A stretch of DNA of 64,000 bases from NCBI GenBank assembly GCA_013398955.1, contig VWPU01012288.1:1-64000 (forward strand). The letters run 5' to 3'. Of this stretch, positions 37,815-47,128 are shown one piece after another; within the stretch, counting starts at the first letter, position 1; each line of letters begins with the position of its first letter. The notes under the pieces were generated by a model. The model saw only the letters and a program-made list of their open reading frames with translations, had not been told where the DNA came from and made no database searches. A program made the position numbers and the translations under genes. The DNA is from Callaeas wilsoni (lineage: Eukaryota; Chordata; Aves; Passeriformes; Callaeidae).

Positions 37815-37963
37815 GTTCCATCCCTGAAGTGTTCAAGTCTAGGCTGGATAGGGTCAAGTGGAAGGTGTCCCTGCCCCTGGTAGGGAGGCTGGTGGTCTTC
37901 AAGGTCCCTTCCAACCTTCTATGATTCTGTGTTTGATTCTATGATTCTATGATTCTATTCTAT
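37815..37963 (+). mobile_element. CR1 LINE 3' end with ATTCTATG tail
   Basis: This is a short 5'-truncated CR1 copy in plus orientation. It reads 'catccctgaagtgttcaagtctaggctggat', 'ggtgtccctgcccctggtaggg', 'ttcaaggtcccttccaacc' and ends in ATTCTATGATTCTATG-type 8-bp tail repeats (37918-37960), the hallmark of CR1. It carries no coding sequence. Its clean tail suggests it is younger than the other copies in the window. Confidence 0.95.
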
Positions 37964-38305
37964 TTGGCCTTCCCAAGGCAGTGCATGTTGGTAAAAACAA
38001 AAGCCCTCCTGGCTCTGAAGGTCTGTCACAGTGGAGAGATAGAGCCAGAAGAAGGGAAATCCTAAATCCAAATCCAAGCAAATCCAAATCCAAGCTTGGT
38101 GGCCACAGGAATGTTCATCTTGGTTCCCAAGCAGAGGAGTCAGCCATCAGGTTTAGTTGATTCCTCTGCCTGTTTCTGGGAAATAATTCTTCAACATTGT
38201 GCAGAATAATGTGCCCTATTCGTATCTTAATTCTTAGTGAAACTAGTTAATGGTTAAAGGAACTTTTTGTATCTTCAGCTTTCACTCTGTCTTCTGAGGC
38301 TTATC
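37964..38305. other. Short unannotated stretch before the LTR complex
   Basis: Apart from a perfect 16-bp tandem repeat at 38063-38094 (AAATCCAAATCCAAGC twice) nothing is recognised here. Confidence 0.6.
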
Positions 38306-38456
38306 TGTCCTGGTTTCAGCTTCCTGATAGCTGGTGAAGCGCTGTGTTTTGGATGCAATATGAGAATAATGTGGATAACACACTAATGTTTTAGTTGTTG
38401 CTCAGTAGTGCTTACACTAAATCAAAGAGATTTCAGTTTACCACGCTCTGGCAATG
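38306..38456 (+). mobile_element. Older avian LTR, 5' part (split by a later ERV)
   Basis: This begins TGTCCTGGTTTCAGC and continues with 'tagctggtgaagcgctgtgttttgga', 'gagaataatgtggataacacactaatgttttagttgttgc'. This is the start of a widespread bird LTR family that I know from many bird genomes. It breaks off at the insertion point of the tRNA-Pro ERV, and its continuation lies 4.2 kb away at 42686-42983. I do not assign a family name. Confidence 0.85.
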
Positions 38457-38460
38457 AGAG
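38457..38460. repeat. Target site duplication AGAG (left copy)
   Basis: This is the four-base AGAG immediately before the TG start of the 5' LTR. It is repeated directly after the CA end of the 3' LTR at 42682-42685. Removing the ERV and one copy rejoins the older LTR into a continuous reading. A 4-bp duplication is usual for gammaretrovirus-like integrases. Confidence 0.85.
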
Positions 38461-38904
38461 TGAGAGGAAAGCTAATGTCTTTACAAACAATTTGATGGGT
38501 AAAGGTATGGGTGTTAACGTCTTTGAAATGGGTCTTAATGGCTCTACTATGGGCAGCAGGTTTGTTGCAGAGCCCAGAGAGCTTGGCTCCTGAAACAGAC
38601 AAGGGGCTGCACAAGCCTGAACTTCTGAGCTTTGGGGTAAAATAGTGGGTTCTAGGGGGAATATGTGGTAGGCGGTTCGGGAAGGCTGTACCTTCCTAGT
38701 ATCTCAGCCAGTGGGAAAAGGAAGAGGGCAACATGAGGCAGAGAGCTGAGGATAAAAGGTGGCTGAGCCCTCCAAAACCTCTAGAGAGAAAACCCTGTGG
38801 GTGTGTGCCCCGGTGGACTCTGTCCCTTTATTCGAATAAAGTTGCAGGACTCTTCTGTCTCCTTTTTGGACATAAACCTCTGGCGTTTGTGGATTTTCCT
38901 GACA
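38461..38904 (+). repeat. 5' LTR of the tRNA-Pro ERV
   Basis: It starts TGAGAGGAAAGC and ends TTTTCCTGACA. A TATA-like GATAAAA lies at 38751-38757 and a poly(A) signal AATAAA at 38835-38840, dividing it into U3, R and U5 in the usual order. Compared with the 3' LTR it has an extra stretch of about 19 bp just upstream of the TATA-like box. It directly precedes the primer-binding site. Confidence 0.92.
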
Positions 38905-38906
38905 AC

Positions 38907-38924
38907 TGGGGCCTTGTCCAGGAT
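38907..38924 (+). promoter_or_regulatory. Primer-binding site, tRNA-Pro-like
   Basis: The 18 bases TGGGGCCTTGTCCAGGAT lie 2 nt after the 5' LTR, the spacing known from murine leukaemia virus. By eye they agree with the tRNA-Pro site at 15 of 18 positions. The three changes could be decay or a variant tRNA. Confidence 0.8.
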
Positions 38925-40361
38925 CCTTCCACCGTCCAGGGATGGCACACGACAAGAGGAGCTAGAGGTGTGCCCTCACCCAGTTTTGGTGACCAGCTCC
39001 CTTTGGTGCTGGCCGGCACGGGGCAATTGATTGGGTTGCTGAGACTGTCCAGGAGACAGATGAGAGGTGGACTATGGGGGTCCGTGAAGAGTCCGCAGGA
39101 TATGGATGCCCAGAGGGGGTAAGTAAGGGAAGGATGAAAAGGGTCTTGGCAAATCTCACTGGTGAGTACAATTTCGGGGAGGAAAACATGGCAGGATGCC
39201 CAGGGTGGGCAACAAAGGAAAAGGGTCTCGACTATAGGGATGACGTTCCCAAAATACCTCTGAGAGGTCCTTTGGGAGAATGTTGAGATGGTTTGCACAT
39301 TCTCCCAGAGGTAGTTAAGGACATGGACACCCAGAGGGGGCAATAAGAGGTGCCAAGAAAGGGTCTCGGCCACCCATGCCCAGAGCAGGCAATATGGTAT
39401 TAGTTTGGGAAAGGAGTGGTTGAAGGGGAGTGTGGAGAAATATGGTTAAGGCAAGTAGCAGCAGGAGTCTATGCGATAAGGAAAGAACAGTGAGGACTGG
39501 GAAGTTCTCTGCCTTACCTTCAAAATCTACAGTCTAATACAGGGCCGGCTGCAAGTCTTTTGTATTCCCTGCTTCCAGAAGAGGGAAAATGGGAGGTTAT
39601 TGTTCCTACACTCCCACCCCTCTCTGAGCAATTATGGAGCCAGGGTGGACGATTTGGATTTGTCTGCTTACTACTCAGGACTGAAGGAGGTTCCTCTATG
39701 GTGAGGAGTGCCGAAGCCAGCTGTGAGAGTACAGGACCGGCAGCATGGGCGGGGGACCTGTGGGGGAGGTGGGGGACCAAGCTGAGGCTGTGGGACAGCT
39801 GGGGCTCAGTACTGGGCGGTGCCCAACGCCACCACCCCATGGGCAGGGGCTGCAGTGGCCCCCTGGCCCCATGAGGCTGCAGGACATTCCATCCACCTGC
39901 ATGTCCCTGTGGCATTGTCAGCTGTGCCCGCGCGCAGAGCCGTGCCGGCACCTGAGCTTTACAGAGCTTGTGGTCCTGGGAGAGCGTCCCAAGGGCCTGG
40001 ACGGGTGTGCTGGGGGTGTCCAGACACTGCCGCCGGATGGGGAGCGGCTTTGGTGTGCGGTGTAAGGTACGATGACTGCCTTTGGTATACGGTGTAAGGG
40101 ACAGTGTGTCAATAAGCCTGGCCTGATGTAAGAGGGGGTTTTGTTTGAGTCACTAGGGAGCTGAGTGATTTTGCAGAGAATTTGGCTGCTGTGGGAGGGC
40201 AAGAACCCACAGGCAGTGGGAGCAGGGGCTGGAGACGTGGCTGAGTGGGCCCTTCCAGGAATTGGTTAGAAAGGCATCGCAGGTATAGAGAAGATATTAA
40301 AGAAGGGATGAAGAAAAGGTAAAGGGACAGGCAAGGATAATGGCACAGTTTTTACAACCTC

Positions 40362-40645
40362 CAACCGGAAAACGTGCAGGGAGCCCCACGACCAAAGGGA
40401 AGGGGGCAGCCACCAGGACAGCGACTGGGAAGGAATCAATGTGCCATTTGTAAAAAAGAACATTAGAAATGGATTGTTAAGGGTATCAGGATCCACTGTT
40501 TTACCGGGGGCTCACCACACTGGAGCCCTTGCTGAACGGAGAAGTGTGTTTCCTAGTAGACATGGGAACTTCTCTGTCTGATTTGGGTTTTATGCCAAAG
40601 GGGGAACAGTTGTTCAAATGTTCTTTTGATAAGTGGGAAAGATGA
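40362..40645 (+). pseudogene. Degenerate retroviral gag nucleocapsid and protease remnant
   Basis: In one frame from 40362 there is a proline-, glycine- and arginine-rich basic segment followed at 40440-40463 by CAICKKEH and then an in-frame stop at 40464. This looks like a damaged CCHC zinc knuckle with shortened spacing and no final cysteine. In another frame, about 95 bp further, EVCFLVDMGTSLSDLGF (from 40541) resembles the active-site region of a retroviral aspartic protease: the Asp and Gly are present and the residue between them is Met. This frame stops at 40643. The frame change and stops show the region is not functional. The order nucleocapsid then protease matches gag-pol of gammaretroviruses. 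Confidence 0.7.
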
Positions 40646-41110
40646 GCAGGTGTATTTTATTTAACCACTATTGGTGAATCTGGGTGTATGCGAATTACCA
40701 CTGTGTGTGTTATCTTCATAGCTGCCTTTCTCTGTTCCCTTCAAACACATTGTACAGGGCTGGGAGAGGCCGGGAAGAGTCAGACATGAACGGTGAGTTG
40801 GCTTGTGTCCACTGAGTTGTTTTATACTTTTTCTCTGTGTAACGAGAGTCATAGCTTTTGTTTTTTTTAACCCAGTTTAGACTCTGTACTGACTGTGTGC
40901 AGCAAAACTGAAGGGCTAACCATGAGCCAGATGAGTTCTCTGGCATGCTCTGCTGAGGAGCCAGCTTCTCAAGAAGATGAATAGAGGGACCAGGCTGGGA
41001 GGGAAGCTGTGGGAGAGTCTGCTTTGCATCCCTGCCCCTGCCAGCCTGGTTATGATGTCCCGCTGTGGAACAGGCTGCTCCTCCCTGAGAGCTGAGGGTA
41101 CAGAACATCA

Positions 41111-41857
41111 GGGGTTGCTTGAGGTCACAGGGGTTACCTGAGGTCATTTGAGCTGACTTGACATCATTTAAGTCCCTGGGAGGGGTTACTAGAGGTCATG
41201 TGGGGTTACTTGAGGTCATTAGAGTGCCTGAGAGGGGTTATTTGATGTCATTTGGGGTTACTTGAGGTTATTGGAGTGCCTGAAAAGGGTTACTCGAGGT
41301 CACTGAGTGCCTGAGAGGGGTTACTTGAGGTCATTTGGGCTGACTTGAGGTCATTGAGTGCCTGGTAGGGTTTACTTGAAGTCATTTGGGTTTACTTGAG
41401 GTCATTGGGGTCCCTGATAGTGGTTACTTGAGGTTGTGTGGGGTTAGTTGAGGTCATTTGGGGTTACTTGAGGTCATTAAGTGCCTGGCAGGGGTTACTT
41501 GAGGTCATTTGGAGTTATTTGACGTCGTTCAAGTCCCTGGGAGGGGTTACTTGAGGTCATTGAGTGCCTAGTAGGGGTTACTTGAGGTCATTGAGTGCCT
41601 GAGAAAGGTTACTTGAGGTCATTGAGTGCCTGGTAGGGGTTACTTGAGGTCATTTGAGCTGACCTGAGGTCATTCAAGTCCCTGGGAAGGGTTACTTGAG
41701 GTCATGTGGGGTTACTTGAGGTCGTTGCGGCGCTGGTAGGGGTTACTTGAGGTCATGTGGGGTTACTTGAGGTCGTTGCGGCGCTGGTAGGGGTTACTTG
41801 AGGTCATGTGGGGTTACTTGAGGTCATTGAGTGCCTGGTAGGGGTTACTTGAAGTCA
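41111..41857 (+). repeat. Minisatellite of DR4 nuclear-receptor-like motifs inside the ERV
   Basis: This is a tandem array of about 29 units built around GGGTTACTTGAGGTCA. Units alternate between spacers of about 4 bp (TTTG or TGTG) and about 14 bp (TTGAGTGCCTGGTA), giving a higher-order period of about 51 bp. The copies at 41689, 41740 and 41791 are exactly 51 bp apart and nearly identical. I count 11 exact copies of the 16-mer (starts 41203, 41318, 41461, 41492, 41544, 41575, 41637, 41689, 41740, 41791, 41811) and 15 with intact half-sites GGGTTA-N4-AGGTCA. That pattern is a direct repeat spaced by 4, as bound by RXR heterodimers with LXR or thyroid hormone receptor, and is very close to the known SREBF1/FASN LXR elements. 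Binding is an inference. Confidence 0.95.
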
Positions 41858-42241
41858 TTTGGGCTTCCTTGAACGGGAAGCCCAGTTCGCACAGCCTTTG
41901 GACTTTGCTGTTCATAATCTCCAACCTGGACAGCAGGGATAGCAGTCAGGTCAGCTGAACATGGGTGGACCCATCATAGTCTGGCCAAGGTACCTAAAGG
42001 CCCAGAGATTTGAACTTCTCAGCTAGAAGAAAAGGATGGGAGACCTCAGCTATCAGTAGCCATGGACAAGGACCTCTAGTGATTCACGAACTGTCACTGT
42101 CTACTTTATTCTCTGTATTTACTTGACACACCTGGTGAAGGGACTAGATGTGGAAATGTTGGGAGGGGGTGTTTTAAATGTTCCAGGTTGTTAAAAAGGG
42201 TTAAGTTAATAACTAGAGTTTGTAAAGACAATTTGAGAAAT

Positions 42242-42253
42242 AAGAAGAGGAAG
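42242..42253 (+). promoter_or_regulatory. Polypurine tract of the ERV
   Basis: The all-purine run AAGAAGAGGAAG lies three bases before the TG start of the 3' LTR, the position where plus-strand priming takes place in retroviruses. It is short and slightly displaced by TGT. Confidence 0.7.
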
Positions 42254-42256
42254 TGT

Positions 42257-42681
42257 TGAGAGGAAAGCTAATGTCTTTACAATTCGATGGGTGAAGGTAT
42301 GGGTGTTAATGTCTTTGAAATGGGTCTTAATGGCTCTGCTAACTCTGGGCAGCAGGTTTGTTGCAGAGCCCAGAGAGCTTGGCTCCTGAAACGGACAAGG
42401 GTCTGCACAAGCCTGAACTTCTGAGCTTTGGGGTAAAATAGTGGGTTCTAGGGGGAATATGTGGTAGGCGGTTCGGGAAGGCTGTACCTTCCTAGTACCT
42501 CAGCCAGTGGGAAAAGGAAGAGTTTAGGATAAAAGGAGGCTGCGCCCTCCGAAACCTCAAGAGAGATAACCTCATGGGCGTGTGCCCCGGTGGACTCTCT
42601 CCCTTTATTTGAATAAAGTTGCAGGACTCTTCTATCTCCTTTTTGGACATAAACCTCTGGTGTTTGTGGATTTTCCTGACA
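42257..42681 (+). repeat. 3' LTR of the tRNA-Pro ERV
   Basis: It has the same start (TGAGAGGAAAGC) and end (CCTGACA) as the 5' LTR. The TATA-like ATAAAA is at 42529-42534 and AATAAA at 42612-42617. By hand count it differs from the 5' LTR at about 20 positions plus three small indels, including a 19-bp difference upstream of the TATA-like box. Confidence 0.92.
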
Positions 42682-42685
42682 AGAG
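42682..42685. repeat. Target site duplication AGAG (right copy)
   Basis: This is the partner of 38457-38460. The next bases GAATCACAAG continue the older LTR that was split. Confidence 0.85.
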
Positions 42686-42983
42686 GAATCACAAGAAACC
42701 AGGAGGGAGCACGGTCAGGGCAACTGACCTGTACTGGCCAGAGGGATATTCCATACCATTGAACATCATGCTCAGTATACAAACTAGGGACAGTTGGCTG
42801 GGTGCTGATTTCCACTCAGGGACCAGCTGAGCATCGGTCAGTGGGTGGTGAGTAACTGCATTGTGCATCACTTGTATTCCTTGACTCTTCTTCTTTCTTC
42901 TTCTTCTTCTTCTAATTATTATTATTATAATATTTGACTTTATTTCAATTCTCAAACTCTTTTCAACCGACAGGTTTTACCTT
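42686..42983 (+). mobile_element. Older avian LTR, 3' part, truncated
   Basis: This continues the LTR interrupted at 38456. Recognisable blocks are 'aactgacctgtactggccagagggatattccataccattg', 'cagtatacaaact' (TATA region), 'gagcatcggtcagtgggtggtgag' and CATTGTGCATCACTTGTAT. A TTC/ATT microsatellite follows at about 42885-42932 where this family normally has an AT-rich repeat. The match fades after GGTTTTACCTTGCC, so the LTR lacks its 3' end and no outer target duplication can be seen. Confidence 0.85.
42885..42932. repeat. TTC then ATT microsatellite
   Basis: A run of TTC repeats (interrupted once) passes into ATT repeats. It lies inside the older LTR, where a variable AT-rich tract is normal. 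Confidence 0.85.
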
Positions 42984-43479
42984 GCCAGTGTTCTGAGTGC
43001 TGCTTGCAGGCCACAGCTGTGGTGTCACCCCCGGCCCTGTAGCATGGCTGCTGCTGCCCGCATGCTCCTGCAGCATCTCTGGCTGGGGGCAGGCAGGGCT
43101 GTCCCCAGCCACACACAGTGCAGGCAGCCCAGCTTTTTCCTGGGCATTCCACACCCCACGGTGGATCTCTCAGGCACGAGTGGCTTCTGGTGTGGCTGGG
43201 GCTCCTCCGTCTGTCTGTCTATCCCTGCACAGGGAGTAATGTGGGACGGTCAGAACTCCCTAAGGCACAGGACAGTGCAAAGAGCCCCTGGGGCTGCAGC
43301 CCCTCCAAACCCTGCTGCTTCCCCAGCATGGACAGGGGACAAACAGGGATGAGACACCAGAAAAGTTCCATTTCTCCCCAGAAGAACGGGTGGGAGCCAG
43401 GGTGTGACTGAAAATACACCCACGACGCTTCTCAATGGCAGCAGAGGAAGCACTGAGCGATGACCAGCAGTCCTGAGAA

Positions 43480-43610
43480 TCCCGGCGGGCACTGCCAGGG
43501 GAGAAGGGAAGAGTCGGCCCCTTTTGCCCCGTTTTGCCCTGGTTTGCCTGGGCCGGCCCTGCCTGTGAGCGGCCCCGCGGGACAGCCGGGAGCGGGGTGG
43601 GCAGGGAATC
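43480..43610. other. Small CpG-dense GC-rich patch
   Basis: About ten CpG dinucleotides occur in roughly 125 bp, with high G+C (CCGGCGGGC, CGGCCCCGCGGGAC, GGAGCGGGG). It is too short for a standard CpG island and no transcript start can be assigned to it. Confidence 0.5.
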
Positions 43611-46600
43611 TCCAGAGGATGATGGGAATTACCATACCGAAAGAAAGTTTGCTTTTGCCGGGCAGCTGGGGCCAGCTCGGAGGCAGCTCAGGCATCTGCA
43701 GACTGTCTAGGAACGAGGAGCACTGCTAGTGGGGCTTCATTTTCACAGAGATGGCTCTGTTGGATATTTTGTTGGCTGCAGGGAACGTGTCCAGGGTGGT
43801 ATCCTTCTCCGTGCTCAGGTGGTAGGAACGTAGTGTTATTTTTCCTAGTCAGTGTTAACATCAACTCAATTACAGCTGTCTGACACTGCAGACAGAGCAA
43901 ATCACAAGATCCTACACAAAATAAATCCATATCATCTGGCTTTAAATACCAAGCAGTATAAACCTGCCAGAATTTTTGGTTTTTTAATCAAACTGTTTGG
44001 AGTGAAATGGCCAGCACAGAAACAGCTCCAAAATATCCCGCGCCCAAATGCAATAACATTTAATCTGAAGGGAGCTGGAAAGCCCAAAATTGCTTTCTCC
44101 ATGCCACAGAGTTGTCCCTTGCCATCCCAGTCACATGGGACAGAAATATGGGATGCTCTGCACCCCACAGGGCTGCCCTGTTTTCTGAACTCAGTGCTGT
44201 GGCAGGGAAATTCCCACTTTCAACCTCCTCAGCTCCCCAGATCTCCTGCCTCTGGGCCCAGTCCAATGTGGGCAAAGCAACCAGTGCCTAAGTAAGCCGT
44301 GAGAGGTTTCTGATGTTTGTTTACATCGCTGGCTCTGTCTCACCGCGCGGTTTCCCATCTGTTTGGCTGTGTACGTGTTAATACCAGTGAAAACCAGAAC
44401 TTGGCACATCCCGCATCCTCACAGGCCACCAGCCCCTGAAGTTTTCAGTGAGCGTAAATAGTTACAGGCAAAATCTCAGCCCAATGATGGAGGAAGGAAT
44501 TCAAGTCTTTGGCAAGAGGCATTTTTCCACTTGGGAAATGCATGGGAGATTTTTGGCTTTTCTGGGATGTCTCAAGCCTCCTTCCCTAGTGAACAACATG
44601 CTTTTCTGGGGAAACACCCAATCCCCCCAGCAGCCACAAGGCTGGATACTTGCTGTGTGGGGCGGTGATGCTCCCCTGTCCTCCCACACCTGGAAGCATC
44701 ACCTGGGGGTCCTGTCATTCCCATGGGCAACATCTGTGGGCAGCAACTGCATATGCTGGCAAAATGCTAATTCTGAGGCTGTGTTACTGCCTGTGCTTCT
44801 TCTGTCTGCCCCTTTCGTGCTCACACAAAGCCTCTTTGGTCTCCATTTAAGAGGGCCCAGGAACTCTTGTGCTACCAGCAATACCAGTAGCACCCACGTG
44901 CAAATAATACTGAGCAAGGGGAATTAAACCCATTTTGAGCATTTTCCACCCTAAGCAAAAAGCTTGCAGAAAAATATTCTGATCCTTTATCTAAACCCAT
45001 AATCCTGTCTCACCTGGTGGGTTTTTAGCTGCAGGTACCAACCTGGATGAGCCTGAATGATTTTTTGGGCCCTGTGTCCTTTGCTCTGTGCCATTTTTCT
45101 GTTCCTCTTGTCTTTGCCTTTCTGTATAAAGGACCCTACTAATGGCAGATAAGAAAAGCTGCCTGCAGCACTGGATCACCACTCACATTCATGCTGGTAA
45201 CCCCCAAGGAGGAGGAAGCATCCAGCATTGCTTCCAGGCATTGCAAATATGCCCTAAACTGCTGCAGTAGGTGATGCAATGGTACAAGAAGATGAGGTGA
45301 ATAGGGCTGGAAGTCAAAAACCTCCTAAATATTCCTCAGTTTTGCAGGGATTGCTCCGGCACAAATGCAAATGCTGCTAATGCCTCCTCCTTCTCCAGAG
45401 CTGACATTTCCTGAGCAGAGCTCTCTTCTTTGACCTCTCTCTGTAAATATTGACATTACATTCACAAGGATAATAGATTTCTGTCTGCTCTTACTGCAGC
45501 TGAATGTTTCCACCGGGACTGTTACTACTTCTTATGGCTGGAAATGCACCTGCACCAGCTGTGAGGCTCAGCATAACCCCCCTGCCAGCCCTAATCCCCC
45601 AGGCTCTTAACAGATCACCACTGCCTCACCACCGTGAAGCCCCGACTCATCTTGAGACAGTGGGAAAGAAATACTCTCCTGACCCCTTCTTTTTATTGGG
45701 GAAAGAGAAAAACCCTATGAATTTGAATGCCTTCCTCCTAAATCACTTTCTCTCTCTGAAGCACAAGGTCCCAGGGCAGGTATCCAGCATGAAAAATGAC
45801 TTGCCTGTCACACATGACCCACACAGCCCCCAAGCATAACCCCGCAGTGATGCCTGAGCCTCCCAAAGAAGGAATATTCTGAGGTTTTTGTTTTCCAGTA
45901 ACAATCCAGCTATTTCTCCCCAAAATGAGATCATTCTCTGTCTCCATCACCCAAGCATGAGCCTCAGCACTTGCTGTAATGCTTTGCCTCCAGCAAAACT
46001 TCACTGCAAAGCATTGCTTTGCTCTTTCTGCTCAGCATGGTCTCTCTTGCCATGCCAGAGGCCTCCTCTAAAAGCAAAACGGTTTGGTGAAGCCTAAAAG
46101 CAGCTTTCTAAGCCTCTGCTTTCCATAAAATGAACATTTGGCAGGCTCTTGGAGGGCAGCTTAAGGCAGGGCTTCAGGGAGGCCGTGCTGACCAGTGTGC
46201 AAGCACTGAGCGGTCCACTTGAAAAAGAGTACTCAGGAGCTGGTTTTGCACAAATACCTGTTTTTCCCAGTTGCCTCAGCCCCTTTGCTGTCATATTCAG
46301 ACCTTTGTTTTCCCTCTCTCTTTCCCTAAATGCATCTTGTTGTGACACAGCCATTGCCTTTCACCGGGTCAGCACAACACCCTCAGCAGAGGTTTGGTGT
46401 TCAACACAAACGTGGCCATATGAGCAGGACAATTCCCCCCGGCTTTCCCTTGCTTCATGCTCCCATGTTACGGATGTGCCAAAAGCATCCTTTCCTTGTT
46501 GCCAGCTTTGGCTCCATACACAGGAATAACTGTCCCGTCCCCCCCCCTTTTTTTTTCAGACATCTGGCATGCACTGAGCAGGAAAAATATGGCAAGCTGG

Positions 46601-47054
46601 AATTTCCTTCACTGGGAGAAGTGCACACTGTTATTTGGGCCAAATCGAAAGTTTCTCACTTACGATTTTTGCATATGAATGGGAATTCAGGCTTGGTCCC
46701 TGGAGGGACCATCATTATATGCATTAACAGACAGCTGGGCTTTAGAAAAAGGGGGAAAGCAGAAAAAAAAATAGCTGTTTATTCTGTACTTAGGCAAATT
46801 CATATGAGGGGAATCATCTCCCATTCTCGCTGCAGCACACTTTACTCTCTATAGACTCTGAATACATTCACTCATCAAGGCATATTGAGTAGCTGCTTAT
46901 TAGCACAAGTTTGGTTCCCTTTCTGCATCCCTCAGACACACATACAAATACAAGTCCTCAGTGTGGCCCATCTGGAGTGATTCTGCAGCTTTCTCTTGTC
47001 TGGGGGAACCACAAGATCATATTTCTAGAGCACTAAATTTGGTTTGATAAAGGC

Positions 47055-47128
47055 TTTTATATTTTTAAATTTTTTAATTACACATATATTTTATATATTT
47101 AAAAAATATTTTCATATATTTTTATAAC
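47055..47128. repeat. AT-rich low-complexity tract
   Basis: The tract is almost only A and T, with runs of TATATTT and AAAAAATATTTT. No gene or transposon is recognised. Confidence 0.8.

Larger units (their letters stand above)
38461..42681 (+). mobile_element. Non-autonomous tRNA-Pro-primed endogenous retrovirus
   Basis: This is a complete provirus structure of 4221 bp: TG...CA LTRs of 444 and 425 bp, a tRNA-Pro-like primer-binding site 2 nt after the 5' LTR, a splice-donor-like GGGGGTAAGTAAG in the leader (39114-39126), a short degenerate nucleocapsid/protease remnant, a large minisatellite, a polypurine tract, and a 4-bp target duplication. No reverse transcriptase, integrase or envelope motif is visible and no long frame exists, so the copy must have been moved by proteins from another element. 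The leader contains three imperfect repeats of a block 'CCCAGAG.GGG.CAA...AAAGGGTCT' near 39108, 39196 and 39331. About 20 substitutions by hand count separate the LTRs (roughly 5%), so the insertion is not very recent. Class I (gammaretrovirus-like) is inferred from primer site, duplication length and remnants. Confidence 0.9.

Noticed and set aside
38828..39373. 181-codon minus-strand open frame in the ERV
   Set aside because: It lies antisense across U5, primer site and leader of the provirus, and is a by-product of that sequence.
41111..41857. CRISPR-like regular repeat and spacer pattern
   Set aside because: The spacers are themselves repeated and there are only two main kinds. The array sits within an avian retroviral element, so it is a minisatellite.
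46330..46854. 174-codon plus frame with a very strong pyrimidine tract and AG at about 46537-46560
   Set aside because: The tract is a C run followed by a T run that looks like a splice acceptor, but no matching donor or recognisable peptide follows.
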